Shown here: positions 32,415 to 43,590 of the stretch, piece by piece
Position numbering within the stretch: the stretch's first letter is position 1
Layout: every line of letters begins with the position of its first letter
Origin: DASQPA01 sp963757335
Lineage (GTDB): Bacteria; Acidobacteriota; Thermoanaerobaculia; Multivoradales; UBA5704
Assembly: GCA_963757335.1 (NCBI GenBank)
Contig: CAVWRJ010000009.1
Location: forward strand, 1-64,000
Direction: 5' to 3'
Length of the DNA stretch: 64,000 nucleotides
Program-made: the position numbers and the translations under genes
Notes under the pieces: model-generated
Told to the model about the DNA's origin: nothing
What the model saw: only the letters and a program-made list of their open reading frames with translations
Database searches by the model: none

Positions 32415-33926
32415 ATGGCGAAATCACGCCTCGACATCCTGATCTTCAGCTTTGCCGCACTCCTCGTTCCCACCCTTCTCCAGGCCCAAAACACCGTCCA
32501 GCGCTTCGACACCGCCGAGATCGTCCTCCACTCCGCCGCCGTCTACGACGGCGTGAACGGCAACAATCCCAATCCCTTCGATCTCACGGTCACTGCCAAT
32601 GTCACCGCGCCGGACGGCCGCCGCTTCACGGTGGACGGATTTTTCGATGGCGACGGTAACGGCGGCTCGGTCGGCAATGTTTTCAAAGCCCGCGTCTACG
32701 CCGATCAGGTGGGGACCTGGCGCTATACGACGACGAGCGCGGTCGGCGGGCTCGGCGGGGCCCAGGGCAGCTTCGCCTGCTCAGGGTTGCTGCCGGGGGT
32801 CTTCGGCCAGGGGCCGATCGTCGAGAATCCGTCCCATCCGCAAACCTTCATGCGCCAGGCGGGAGGGCCGGTCTATCTGCTCGGCAAGTTCCTCGACAGC
32901 AACGCCCCGAAACCGCTCCAGTGGTCGCTCGTCACCCTCTCCGAACGGCTGACCGACGCCGACCGGCAGAACATGCTCGACCGGCACCTCGGCATGAAGG
33001 CCAACAAGATGAACCTTTTCCTCGCCAACGTCGGCGACTACGGCGGGATCTACCCGGTGACCCCCTGGGTGGGAAAGGCGACGGCGAGCGACAAGACGCG
33101 CTTCGACCTCGCCCGCTGGCATACCTACGAGAGCTTCATTCTGAAGCTCCGCGCCTCGGGGATGGTCGCCGAGCTCTGGTTCCTGGCCGACGATTCGCAC
33201 TTCGGTTCCCTCTCCGAAGCGGATTATCAACGTTTCGTCCGCTACGCCATGGCGCGCACCTCGGGCTACGTCAACACCCTGTACATCCTGATTCTCGAAT
33301 GGCAGGAGGCGTGGACCCAGGATGTGGTCAACGCCCATGGTAGCTACGTGCAGAGCCTGAACACCTGGGCGAGGCTGGTGAGCGTCCACGGCTGGCCGGG
33401 CAAGTTCGCGTTTCCGGCGAGCCCCTGGGTCGACTACCTGGACGTCCAGTCGGGCAACTACATCGACTATGCCACCACTCACGCCGCGGCGCTCAAAAGC
33501 CGGGGATTGGCGGTCAAGCCGATGATCGAGGAGGAGTTCTCGATGGGTCCCGAGAACACTTTAGAGCGCCAGAAGGCCTGGGCGGCCTTTACCGCCGGGG
33601 TCGGCGGCAGCGGCACCGGCTCGTATCTCGCGCCGCTGTCGACTTTCATCTCCAAAGTTCCGTTCCAGAGCCTGAGCCCCAACGACGGCCTCGTCCGCTC
33701 CGGCGGCGCCTATGCCCTGGCCGAGGTGGGCAAAACGTACGTCTTCTACCTTTATAACGGCGGCACCGTTTCTGTCGATCTGACGGCGGCTGCCGGCAAC
33801 CTCACGGCGCAGTGGTTCAACCCGCAGACCGGAACGTTCCAGACGGCGTTCCCGGTGGTGGGGGGGACGGTGCGGAGCTTCAGCGCGCCGGCCGCGGGGG
33901 ACTGGACCCTCTACCTGCACCGCTGA
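32415..33926 (+). CDS. DUF5060-type secreted glycoside hydrolase
   Basis: 503 aa from ATG 32415 (GGAGG 11 nt upstream; the earlier ATG 32397 would put charged residues before the signal peptide). Signal peptide MAKSRLDILIFSFAALLV to LLQA-Q. N-terminal DUF5060 beta domain at about 25-130 (VQRFDTAEIVLHSAAVYDGV, FFDGDGNGG, DQVGTWRYTT). Central TIM-barrel region resembling the DUF4038/GH140 class (MKANKMNLFLANVGDYGGIY, LYILILEWQEAWTQDVV with a candidate acid, KPMIEEEFSMGPEN with another). C-terminal collagen-binding-like beta domain (TYVFYLYNGG). Probably acts on extracellular polysaccharide together with the riboswitch-controlled gene upstream. Confidence 0.8.
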   Translation: MAKSRLDILIFSFAALLVPTLLQAQNTVQRFDTAEIVLHSAAVYDGVNGNNPNPFDLTVTANVTAPDGRRFTVDGFFDGDGNGGSVGNVFKARVYADQVGTWRYTTTSAVGGLGGAQGSFACSGLLPGVFGQGPIVENPSHPQTFMRQAGGPVYLLGKFLDSNAPKPLQWSLVTLSERLTDADRQNMLDRHLGMKANKMNLFLANVGDYGGIYPVTPWVGKATASDKTRFDLARWHTYESFILKLRASGMVAELWFLADDSHFGSLSEADYQRFVRYAMARTSGYVNTLYILILEWQEAWTQDVVNAHGSYVQSLNTWARLVSVHGWPGKFAFPASPWVDYLDVQSGNYIDYATTHAAALKSRGLAVKPMIEEEFSMGPENTLERQKAWAAFTAGVGGSGTGSYLAPLSTFISKVPFQSLSPNDGLVRSGGAYALAEVGKTYVFYLYNGGTVSVDLTAAAGNLTAQWFNPQTGTFQTAFPVVGGTVRSFSAPAAGDWTLYLHR

Positions 33927-33944
33927 TCCATGCGGAGGGTACGG

Positions 33945-33967
33945 CCCCGGCGTGCGCGACGCCGGGG
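33945..33967. terminator. Hairpin between convergent genes
   Basis: CCCCGGCGT, loop GCGCG, ACGCCGGGG: a 9-bp perfect stem 18 bp after the DUF5060 stop and 10 bp before the thioredoxin-like stop. There is no T-tract, so termination may be weak or Rho-assisted. Confidence 0.55.
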
Positions 33968-33976
33968 TCGTCGATT

Positions 33977-34378
33977 TCACCGTCGCCGGTGATCGTTGAA
34001 GAACGTGGCGATCTCGACCGGCGAGAGCTCGCGGGCGCTCCTCCATTCGCCGGCCCGCTGGGCGGCGACGACGGTGCCCTCGGGCTCCAGGAGGGCCACG
34101 GCGGGAATCCCTCGCCAGACATCCATGCCGTAGTCGCTCATCAGATCGAGGTTCTGATCGCGGTAGCCGACGTCGACCGGGACGACGACGAAGGCCGGCT
34201 CGACGATCGGTGCCACCAGGGGGTGGCCGAGGGCGGCATCCAGGGCGCGCGAGTCCGGGCACCAGGAGGCGCCGAAGACGACGGCGACCCGCTTGCCCTC
34301 GGCAGCGGCGCGCTCCCGGGCGGCGGCGACCGCGGCCCGCGCCGGCCGCTCCGAGACGCTCGCGGCGGCGGTGCTCAT
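33977..34378 (-). CDS. Thioredoxin-fold protein
   Basis: 133 aa from ATG 34378, overlapping the upstream membrane-protein gene by 4 bp (ATGA). The active-site region is VVFGASWCPDSRALDAAL: WC-P-D-S, so only the N-terminal Cys of the CXXC pair remains and the second is Ser. This fits a thiol-transfer or trapping role better than disulfide exchange. RGIPAVALLEPEG is the cis-Pro segment. No signal peptide is seen, so it is probably cytoplasmic. Confidence 0.75.
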   Translation of the reverse strand: MSTAAASVSERPARAAVAAARERAAAEGKRVAVVFGASWCPDSRALDAALGHPLVAPIVEPAFVVVPVDVGYRDQNLDLMSDYGMDVWRGIPAVALLEPEGTVVAAQRAGEWRSARELSPVEIATFFNDHRRR

Positions 34379-34776
34379 GGCGCTACCGTCCCGTGGTCTC
34401 GCAGGGAGCGGGCGAGGAGACCGACGCCGCCGGCCAGGAGCACCAGCATGACGAGGGTGTTGAAGAGGCTGGTCGGCTGGAAGTAGATGTGCAGATTCAT
34501 GAGAATACCGGCGAAGATGATCGTGAGACCGGCGAGGAGCAGGAGCCAGCCGGGGATCGAGCGACCGTTGAAGAAGAGGATGGCGACCCCGAGGAGGAAC
34601 GGCACGAGGGAGAGGCCGAAGCTGCTGTAGCCCCAGAGGGTGCCCCAGCCGCCGGTCACCGTCACCTGGTTGGTGAGCAGGTACCCCCCGGCGACCGCCA
34701 TCACGAGCCCGATCAGGAACTCGCCCATCCCTCCCGGGGTGCCGCCGACGCCTGCCCGCTCGCTCTGGTTGGTCAT
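34375..34776 (-). CDS. Small four-TM membrane protein
   Basis: 133 aa. Hydrophobic helices lie at FLIGLVMAVAGGYLL, LWGYSSFGLSLVPFLLGVAI, WLLLLAGLTIIFAGIL and LFNTLVMLVLLAGGVGLLA. No family is recognised. Translationally coupled to the thioredoxin-like gene. Confidence 0.6.
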   Translation of the reverse strand: MTNQSERAGVGGTPGGMGEFLIGLVMAVAGGYLLTNQVTVTGGWGTLWGYSSFGLSLVPFLLGVAILFFNGRSIPGWLLLLAGLTIIFAGILMNLHIYFQPTSLFNTLVMLVLLAGGVGLLARSLRDHGTVAP

Positions 34777-35079
34777 GATAGGGAAAGCTTATCACTGCGC
34801 TGACGGGCCAAAAAAATGGGGCGCCCGAGGGAGCCCCGAAGGAAAACCCGCGCGCCTCTCTTATAGGGCGGCACAGGTGCGGCAACCGGGTTTCGGTTGC
34901 GCGACAAGCGATCTGGCCCCGCCTCTCTCCAGAATCGTCCTTGCGGGCGACCGGCCGGAGAGAGGGGGCTCTTCTAGCGACTCTTTAGGTGACTCTGAGG
35001 CTAAGGTGCCGGCTGGCGCCGGTTTGGGGACACCTGTCCGTACTGGCCGAGTGGGCCCGGTGATGTAGCATGCCGGACG
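34777..35079. other. Divergent intergenic region
   Basis: 303 bp between the divergent membrane-protein and ABC-ATPase genes. It holds a GCAACC/GGTTGC hairpin near 34880-34900 and no gene I can support. Confidence 0.5.
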
Positions 35080-35802
35080 ATGGCAGCGCGGGGGGAGATT
35101 CTGATCGAGATCCGCAATCTCTCCCGCACCTACGAGGAGGGGGGGCGGGAGCGCGTGGTGCTGCGCGATGCCAACGCCCGCCTCTACCGCGGCGAGATCG
35201 CCGTCCTGGTGGGAAAGAGCGGCACCGGCAAGTCGACCCTCTTGAACCTCCTCTCCGGAATCGATCTGCCGAGCGCCGGCGAGGTGGTGATCGACGGCGT
35301 TCCCCTGACCCGGCTCCGGGAGCGCGAGCGCACCCTCTTCCGCCGCGACCGGATCGGCTTCGTCTTCCAGTTCTTCAACCTGATTCCCACCCTGACGGTC
35401 GAGGAAAATCTCCTTCTGCCCCTGGAGCTCAAAGGCAGGGTGCGGCCGGCGGAGCGCCAGGCGGCGCTCGACCTCCTGGCCGAGGTCGGCCTCGCCGACC
35501 GGGCGGCGAGCTTTCCCGACCGTCTCTCCGGTGGCGAGCAGCAGCGGGTGGCGGTCGCCCGGGCCCTCGCCCACGACCCGCTTCTGGTCCTCGCCGACGA
35601 ACCGACGGGCAACCTCGACCTGGAGAACGGCCTCGCCGTCCTCGCCCTCCTCGACCGGCTCACCCGGAGAGCCGGGAAGACCCTGGTGATGGCCACTCAC
35701 AGCCCCGAGGTCGTGGGCCTCGCCGACCGCGTCTTCCGGATCGAGGAGTGCCGGCTGGTCGAGCAGCCGCTCCCCGAGGGGGGCGCGATGAGGGCTCCGT
35801 GA
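35080..35802 (+). CDS. ABC transporter ATP-binding protein (LolD/MacB-type)
   Basis: 240 aa. Walker A VGKSGTGKSTLLNLLSG, Q-loop FVFQFFNLIPTLT, signature RLSGGEQQRVAVARAL, Walker B LLVLADEPTGNLD and the H-loop MATHS. The FQ-(F/x)-FNLIPTLT Q-loop is typical of the LolD/MacB subfamily, which couples to FtsX-type permeases. The next gene, that permease, starts inside the stop (GTGA overlap). The set ATPase-permease-AttH-like lipoprotein matches a recurrent att-type operon. Likely task: lipoprotein or lipid extraction from the inner membrane. Confidence 0.9.
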   Translation: MAARGEILIEIRNLSRTYEEGGRERVVLRDANARLYRGEIAVLVGKSGTGKSTLLNLLSGIDLPSAGEVVIDGVPLTRLRERERTLFRRDRIGFVFQFFNLIPTLTVEENLLLPLELKGRVRPAERQAALDLLAEVGLADRAASFPDRLSGGEQQRVAVARALAHDPLLVLADEPTGNLDLENGLAVLALLDRLTRRAGKTLVMATHSPEVVGLADRVFRIEECRLVEQPLPEGGAMRAP

Positions 35803-38393
35803 CGCCCCTCCTCTACCGATCGAGCCTGCGCTACCTGACCCGCCATCCCTGGCAGATCGGGCTGGCGGTGCTCGGAGTCGCCCTCGGGGTGGCGGTGGTG
35901 GTGGCGGTCGACCTCGCCAATGGCAGTGCCCTCCTCGCCTTCGATCTCTCGACCGAGGCGGTCACCGGCCGCGCCACGCACCAGGTGGTGGCCGGGCCCG
36001 GGGGGCTCCCCGACGACGTCTACCGCCGGCTGGTGCTGGAGACCGGCATCGCGGCGGCGGCGCCGGTCGTCGAGGATTGGGTGACCGCCGGGGGCGGGCC
36101 CCACGGCAAGGGCGGGCGGACCCTCCACCTGCTGGGGATCGACCCGTTCGCCGAGTCCCCCTTCCGCCCCTACCTGGCGGCCCTGGGTGGCGGCGCCGGC
36201 TCGCGGGGCTCCGGCTCGCGGATCGACCTCGCCGGCTTCCTCACCCGGCCGGGCGCCGCCCTGATCGCCGGGCAGACGGCGCGCGAGCTCGGCGTCCGCC
36301 CCGGGCAGCGGCTGGCGCTCCGCGCCCAGGGCCGGCCGGTCGAGGTCGTCCTCCTGGGGACGATCGAGCCCCAAGACGAGAGCACCCGCCGGGCGGTCGG
36401 CGATCTCCTCGTCGTCGACATTGCGACCGCCCAGGAGCTCAGCGGCAGAATCGGGCTCCTCTCGCGGATCGATCTCATCGTCGCTCCGGGGCCACCGGGC
36501 GAGCGCGTCCTCGCCCGCGTCCGGGCCGTTCTGCCCCCCGGGGCGGAGCTGCTGCGCACTGCCCAGCGCCGGGAGAGCACGGAGAGCATGACCCGGGCCT
36601 TCCGGCTGAACCTGACCGCCCTCTCGCTCCTCGCCCTCCTCTGCGGCGCCTTTTTGATCTACAACACGATCACCTTCTCGGTCGTCCAGCGCCGCACCCT
36701 GATCGGCACTCTCCGCGCTCTCGGGGTGACCCGGGGGCAGATCTTCGGCCTGGTGCTCGCCGAGGCCACGGTCGTCGCCCTCGCCGGGAGCGGCGCCGGC
36801 CTCTTCGCCGGGGTGGCGCTCGGCCGCGGCCTCGTGCAACTCGTCACCCAGACCATCAACGACCTCTACTTCGTGCTCACCGTGCGCGACCTGGCGATCC
36901 CCCCCTGGACTCTCGCCAAGGGGTTGGCCGTGGGGGTGGGGGCGACCCTCCTGGCCGCCCTCGGACCGGCGATCGAGGCGACCACCGCGCCGCCCCGAGC
37001 CGTCCTCACCCGCTCGACTTTAGAGGCGCGGCTCCGGAAGGCCCTGCCGCGGGCCGCTCTGACGGGGGCCGGCCTCCTCGCCCTCGGCGGCGCCCTCCTG
37101 GCGCTCCCCGGGGGGGTCGTCCTCGCCTTTTTCGGCCTCTTCTCGGTGATCCTCGGCTTCGCCCTCCTCGCCCCGGCGGCCACGGTGCTCCTCATGCGGC
37201 TCGCCCGGCGTCCCATGGGTGCCCTCTTCGGCTTCCTCGGCCGCCTCGCGGCGGGCGGGGTCGTCGCCTCGCTGTCGCGGACGGCGGTGGCGATCGCCGC
37301 CCTCGTCGTCGCCGTCTCGGTGACCGTGGGGGTGGGGGTGATGATCCGCAGCTTCCGCTCGACGGTCGTGCGCTGGCTCGACAGCTCGCTCCAGGCCGAC
37401 CTCTACGTCACCGCACCGGGGCGGGGGGGAGGCTTCGCCGGGCCCAACCTCGATCCGGCCCTCGCCGATCGCGCCGCCCGCCTCCCCGGGGTGGCCCGGG
37501 TGGACCGCATCCGCCGCGCCGAGCTCCCCTCCCCCACCGGGCCGATCCGGATCGTCGCCCTCGATCGGAACCCCAGCCGTGGCGGCATCCTCCTCCGGCA
37601 GGGCGACCCGGCCCAGGTCTGGCCGGCCTTCGCGGGGGGAGCGGTGATCGTCTCCGAGCCCTTCGCCCGGCGGCACTCCGTGGGCGTCGGCTCGACCCTC
37701 CAGCTGCGCACCGCCACCGGCCTCCGGCCGTTCCGGATCGCCGGGGTCTACTACGACTACGCCTCGGACCAGGGGCTCGTCATGATGAGCCGCCACACCT
37801 ATGTCTCGGCGTTCCGGGATCCCGGGCTCACCGGCTTCTCCGTCACTCTCACCCCGGGGGCCTCGACCGCCAATGCCGCCGATAGCGTCGAGCGCGCGCT
37901 CCGCGCCAGTCTTTCGAGCACCACCGAGGGGCTCTCCCTGCAGTCCAACCGGGCGATCAAGCAGGCCTCGCTCGCCATTTTCGACCGCACCTTCCTCATC
38001 ACCAGCGTCCTCCGGCTGCTCGCCGGCCTGGTGGCGGGGATCGGCGTGCTCTCCGCCCTCCTCGCGCTGGAGCTCGAACGCGGCCGCGAGTTCGCCGTGC
38101 TGCGCGCCAACGGCCTCACCCCCGGCCAGGTCTGGAAGCTGGTGACCGCCGAGACCGGTCTCCTCGGCCTGACCGCCGGCCTCCTCTCGCTGCCGGTCGG
38201 GATGACTCTGGCGGCGATCATGATCTTCGTCGTCAACCGGCGCTCCTTCGGCTGGACGGTCGAGATGGAGACCGCCCCCGGGGTGCTCGTCGAAGCGGTG
38301 CTCCTCGCCCTCGGCGCGGCCCTCCTGGCCGGGATCTATCCGGCCTTCCGCACCGCGCGCACCTCGCCGGCCCGCGCCCTGAGGGAGGAGTAG
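35799..38393 (+). CDS. FtsX-family ABC permease (duplicated)
   Basis: 864 aa, GTG start overlapping the ATPase stop. N-terminal TM (IGLAVLGVALGVAVVVAVDL), a MacB-like periplasmic domain, then FtsX core helices (LSLLALLCGAFLIYNTITFS through LAALGPAIEATTAPPRAVLT). A second half repeats the plan (ALVVAVSVTVGVGVMIRSF, periplasmic domain, LLAGLVAGIGVLSALLALEL, ending AGIYPAFRTARTSPARALRE). Two FtsX modules in one chain suggest it works without a separate partner permease. Forms the membrane part of the transporter with the upstream ATPase. Confidence 0.88.
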   Translation: MTPLLYRSSLRYLTRHPWQIGLAVLGVALGVAVVVAVDLANGSALLAFDLSTEAVTGRATHQVVAGPGGLPDDVYRRLVLETGIAAAAPVVEDWVTAGGGPHGKGGRTLHLLGIDPFAESPFRPYLAALGGGAGSRGSGSRIDLAGFLTRPGAALIAGQTARELGVRPGQRLALRAQGRPVEVVLLGTIEPQDESTRRAVGDLLVVDIATAQELSGRIGLLSRIDLIVAPGPPGERVLARVRAVLPPGAELLRTAQRRESTESMTRAFRLNLTALSLLALLCGAFLIYNTITFSVVQRRTLIGTLRALGVTRGQIFGLVLAEATVVALAGSGAGLFAGVALGRGLVQLVTQTINDLYFVLTVRDLAIPPWTLAKGLAVGVGATLLAALGPAIEATTAPPRAVLTRSTLEARLRKALPRAALTGAGLLALGGALLALPGGVVLAFFGLFSVILGFALLAPAATVLLMRLARRPMGALFGFLGRLAAGGVVASLSRTAVAIAALVVAVSVTVGVGVMIRSFRSTVVRWLDSSLQADLYVTAPGRGGGFAGPNLDPALADRAARLPGVARVDRIRRAELPSPTGPIRIVALDRNPSRGGILLRQGDPAQVWPAFAGGAVIVSEPFARRHSVGVGSTLQLRTATGLRPFRIAGVYYDYASDQGLVMMSRHTYVSAFRDPGLTGFSVTLTPGASTANAADSVERALRASLSSTTEGLSLQSNRAIKQASLAIFDRTFLITSVLRLLAGLVAGIGVLSALLALELERGREFAVLRANGLTPGQVWKLVTAETGLLGLTAGLLSLPVGMTLAAIMIFVVNRRSFGWTVEMETAPGVLVEAVLLALGAALLAGIYPAFRTARTSPARALREE

Positions 38394-39565
38394 TGCGGTG
38401 GCCAGCGCGAGGCGCCGGCGCCGGGTTGGCGCTCCTTGCCTTCACTACCCTGGCCTGCCGTCCGGACCGGCCGCAGGAGCTTCAGGCCCGGCTGTCGGTC
38501 GCCGAGAGCCTGCGCGGGACGGCGACCGAGGGTTTCGCCCGGGCCCTCACCCCCCGGGTCTTCCACTTCCCGGCCGATCACGGCCCGCACCTGGAATTCC
38601 GCACCGAGTGGTGGTACTACACGGGAAACCTGGCGACCGCGGCGGGGCGGCGCTTCGGCTTCCAGCTCACCTTCTTCAGGAACGCCCTCTCCCCGCACCC
38701 GCCGGCCCGCGCCTCGCGCTGGGCGACGGGTGAGGTCTACCTCGCCCACTTCGCCTTGACCGACGTCCAGGGCGAACGCTTCCGTTCGTTCGAACGCCTG
38801 GAGCGCGGCGCGGTGGGCCTCGCCGGAGCTGAGGCTTCCCCCTTCCGGGTCTGGCTCGGCGACTGGTCGAGCACCGGTCCGTCGAAGGGGGACCTGGCGC
38901 TCCCGATGCACCTCGCGGCTTCGGCCGGAGGGGCTGGAGGGGCCGGAGGGGCCGGAGGGGAGGACGGCGCGGCGATCGACCTCACCCTCCAGGCGGGCAA
39001 GCCGCCGATCCTGGAGGGCGACCGCGGCCTGTCCCGGAAGGGGGCCGAGCCCGGGCAGGCGTCCTACTACTATTCGCTTCCCCGGATGCCGGCGGCGGGG
39101 ACCGTGCGCGTTGGCGGGGCGGCATTCGCGGTCTCCGGGCTCGCCTGGATGGACCGCGAGTGGAGCACCAGCTCGCTCGGTCCCGACCAGGTGGGCTGGG
39201 ACTGGTTCTCCCTGCAGCTGGCGGATGGCCGGGAGCTCATGCTCTACCGCCTACGGCGGAAAGACGGCAGCGCCGACCCGGCCTCTTCCGGCACCTTGAT
39301 CGCGGCGGACGGCACGAGCCGGCCGCTCACCCTTGCCGACGTCCGCCTGGAGACCTCCGGGAGCTGGACGAGCCCGCGGAGCGGCGCCCGCTACCCCGCC
39401 CGCTTCCACCTCCGGCTCCCCGCCTTCGGGCTGGACCTGGACGTCCGCCCCCTCCTCGCCGACCAGGAGCTCGACACCTCTTTCCGCTACTGGGAGGGGG
39501 CGGTCGCGGTCACTGGGACCACCCCCGGGAACGGTTACGTCGAGCTGACCGGCTATGCCCCGTAG
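38393..39565 (+). CDS. AttH-like (CrtC/carotenoid-hydratase-fold) lipoprotein
   Basis: 390 aa; GTG overlaps the permease stop by 1 bp. A lipobox (LAFTTLAC) ends the signal peptide. The AttH/CrtC pattern follows: HFPADHGPHLEFRTEWWYYT and GNLATAAGRRFGFQLTFF; later LAWMDREWSTSSL, WDWFSLQLADGRELMLYRLR, and LGFRYWEGA-like FRYWEGAVAVTG near the end. Proteins of this fold next to LolD/FtsX genes form the att-type export operon. The role may be lipid or lipoprotein handling rather than carotenoid hydration. A short Gly/Ala tandem (GGAGGAGGAGG) lies at about residues 180-190. Confidence 0.8.
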   Translation: MRWPARGAGAGLALLAFTTLACRPDRPQELQARLSVAESLRGTATEGFARALTPRVFHFPADHGPHLEFRTEWWYYTGNLATAAGRRFGFQLTFFRNALSPHPPARASRWATGEVYLAHFALTDVQGERFRSFERLERGAVGLAGAEASPFRVWLGDWSSTGPSKGDLALPMHLAASAGGAGGAGGAGGEDGAAIDLTLQAGKPPILEGDRGLSRKGAEPGQASYYYSLPRMPAAGTVRVGGAAFAVSGLAWMDREWSTSSLGPDQVGWDWFSLQLADGRELMLYRLRRKDGSADPASSGTLIAADGTSRPLTLADVRLETSGSWTSPRSGARYPARFHLRLPAFGLDLDVRPLLADQELDTSFRYWEGAVAVTGTTPGNGYVELTGYAP

Positions 39566-39623
39566 CGCCCGCAAGGGTAGACTTGAGCCCTCTAGAACGT
39601 ACTCTTGGCACCAGGAGATCCCG

Positions 39624-41756
<2,133 letters not shown>

Positions 41757-41796
41757 GCGAGGCTCCTGGTATAAGGCTTGCTGCTCTAAGCCCCCC

Positions 41797-42462
41797 ATGC
41801 GCTACCGCGGGATCCTCCTGGACATCGACGGCACCCTGGTCGACAGCAACGAGGCCCACGTCGAGGCCTGGGTGCAGGCCCTCCACGAGAACGGCTATGA
41901 GGTCTCAAAAGAAAAGATCCGGCCGCTCATCGGGATGGGGAGCGACAACCTCCTGCCCGCGGCGGTGGGGGTCGACAAGGAGAGCGGCCCGGGGAAGCGG
42001 ATCGCCGAGCGCCACGGCGAGCTGTTCAAGGAGCGCCTGCCCCGGCTCCGCCCCTTCCCTGGCGTCCGCCCGCTCCTCGAGAAGATGAAGGCGGAGGGCT
42101 TGAAGCGGCTCGTCGCCACCTCCGCCGAGCCCGACGATGTCAAAGCCCTGCTGGAGATCGCCGGGGTGACCGACCTGGTCGAGGGTGCCGCCGACTCGGG
42201 GGACGCTGAAAGCTCGAAACCAGACCCCGACGTCGTCAAGGCAGCGCTCGCCCGCCTGAAGCTAGGGCCCGAGGAGGTGCTCCTCCTGGGCGACACACCC
42301 TATGACATCGAAGCCGCCACCCGGGCGGGAGTGGGGACCCTCGCCGTGCGGAGCGGCGGCTTCCCGGACGAGGAGCTCGAAGGCGCCCTCGCCCTCTACG
42401 ACGACGCGGCCGACCTCCTCGCCCGCTACGACTCCTCCCCCCTCGGTACGGGGTCCGCTTGA
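41797..42462 (+). CDS. HAD-family hydrolase
   Basis: 221 aa. HAD motifs: I DIDGTLVDSNEAHVEAW, II LVATSAEP (weak Ser/Thr motif), III K (SSKPDPDVVKAAL), IV LLLGDTPYDIEAA. The cap is helical, as in beta-phosphoglucomutase/phosphatase subfamilies. Size and motifs fit a cytoplasmic phosphatase on a small metabolite. The last codons (PLGTGSA-stop) are encoded by the palindromic element at 42445-42534, which therefore supplies the C-terminus. Confidence 0.85.
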   Translation: MRYRGILLDIDGTLVDSNEAHVEAWVQALHENGYEVSKEKIRPLIGMGSDNLLPAAVGVDKESGPGKRIAERHGELFKERLPRLRPFPGVRPLLEKMKAEGLKRLVATSAEPDDVKALLEIAGVTDLVEGAADSGDAESSKPDPDVVKAALARLKLGPEEVLLLGDTPYDIEAATRAGVGTLAVRSGGFPDEELEGALALYDDAADLLARYDSSPLGTGSA

Positions 42463-42534
42463 ACCTGCGGGCTGTCTCCTTCGGGCGCTCCGCGTAGCCG
42501 GTCGTCCGTCCTCGGATTCAAACGGATCCAGTAC
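42445..42534. repeat. 90-bp palindromic element, copy 1
   Basis: Left arm GGTACGGGGTCCGCTTGAA pairs with the right arm TTCAAACGGATCCAGTACC. The loop contains CTCCTTCGGGCGCTCCGCG followed by TAGCCGGTCG. Copies at 54292-54380 and 55441-55530 share the loop at the same offset. It overlaps the HAD gene stop. Confidence 0.8.
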
Positions 42535-42570
42535 CCTCCCCTCGGCCGCTCGGCGTAGACCGGACGGCCT

Positions 42571-43590
42571 TCAGGCCGGCGCCGTCGAGAGGGTAGGGAA
42601 GAAGATCTCGCGCGGGATGTGAGAGAGCAGATCGGAGGTGACCGCCGCGACCATCTCCGCTTCGATCTCGCGCGGGTAGGCGACCCCGCCGCCCGCTTCC
42701 GCCATGGGAGCGGCGAAGAGCGGCTCCTCGGGGTAGAGGCGGACGACGGTGCTGAAGGCGCCTTCCGACAGCCGGAAGGGGCCAAGGCTGACCGAGTGCA
42801 GGCTCCCCACGGGGACGGTTGCGAAGACCTGGGCGAAGAGGTTCCGATAGCGCTCGCGATAGCTCCGGTCGTAGATCAGCGGATCGAAGCGCAGCCCGAG
42901 CCGCCAGCCGCGCTCGGCGAGGCGGCTCATCGCCCGCAGTCGGCGGTCGACCGAGGGGGTGAGGTGCTCGGTCGACTCGGCCACCTCCTCCGGGGTAAAG
43001 CTCCAGGCGGCGACGACGTTGGGTACCGCGTCGACCTCGAGGAGCGACTTGATCTGGGTCGACTTGGTGCGCAGCTCCAGCATGGCATCGGGGAACCTGG
43101 CGAAGAAGGGGACGAAGGTCGCGGCGAAGCGGGTCACCGGCTCCAGGGCCAGGCTGTCGCAGTCGTAGCCCGAGAAGAAGTAGAGCGGCTCGGCGCCTCC
43201 GGCCGTTCCCGAGGTACCGCGGGCGACGCGGATCTTCGCTTCGATCTCCCACTGGAAGTCCTCGAAGTTGACGAAGACCACATAGTTGGCCGACCGGTAC
43301 ATCCCCTGGAGGAAGCAGTAACGGCAGTCGTAGATGCAGTTGAGCATGTGGGAGAAGTAGAGACTCTGGGTCCCCGGAATGCCGAAGCCGGGGGGCGCTT
43401 CGAGGACGAAGTTGCGGTGCTTCCTGGCCAGGATGAGCGACGGCCGGCGCTTCTGGAGACGGAAGTTCTGCGCCCGGCGGTTGAACACCTCGCCGTAGCG
43501 GGCACAGGGGATCACCTCGTCGTCGGGGAAGCGGCCGCGGATCTGAAGCGTCCGCGGATGATTGAGGATCTCTTCTTCAACGTACAGCAT
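42571..43590 (-). CDS. SPL-family radical SAM protein
   Basis: 339 aa. The radical-SAM cluster is C-IYD-C-RY-C (MLNCIYDCRYCFLQGMY), in the position typical of spore-photoproduct-lyase-like proteins. Other family marks: LYFFSGYDCDSLALE, ELRTKSTQIKSLL, AWSFTPEEVAESTEHLTPSV and LGLRFDPLIYDRSY. The ATG at 43590 overlaps the upstream phosphorylase gene by 14 bp. In spore formers SPL repairs thymine photoproducts; in a non-sporulating organism the substrate is unknown, but DNA photodamage repair is a fair guess. Confidence 0.85.
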   Translation of the reverse strand: MLYVEEEILNHPRTLQIRGRFPDDEVIPCARYGEVFNRRAQNFRLQKRRPSLILARKHRNFVLEAPPGFGIPGTQSLYFSHMLNCIYDCRYCFLQGMYRSANYVVFVNFEDFQWEIEAKIRVARGTSGTAGGAEPLYFFSGYDCDSLALEPVTRFAATFVPFFARFPDAMLELRTKSTQIKSLLEVDAVPNVVAAWSFTPEEVAESTEHLTPSVDRRLRAMSRLAERGWRLGLRFDPLIYDRSYRERYRNLFAQVFATVPVGSLHSVSLGPFRLSEGAFSTVVRLYPEEPLFAAPMAEAGGGVAYPREIEAEMVAAVTSDLLSHIPREIFFPTLSTAPA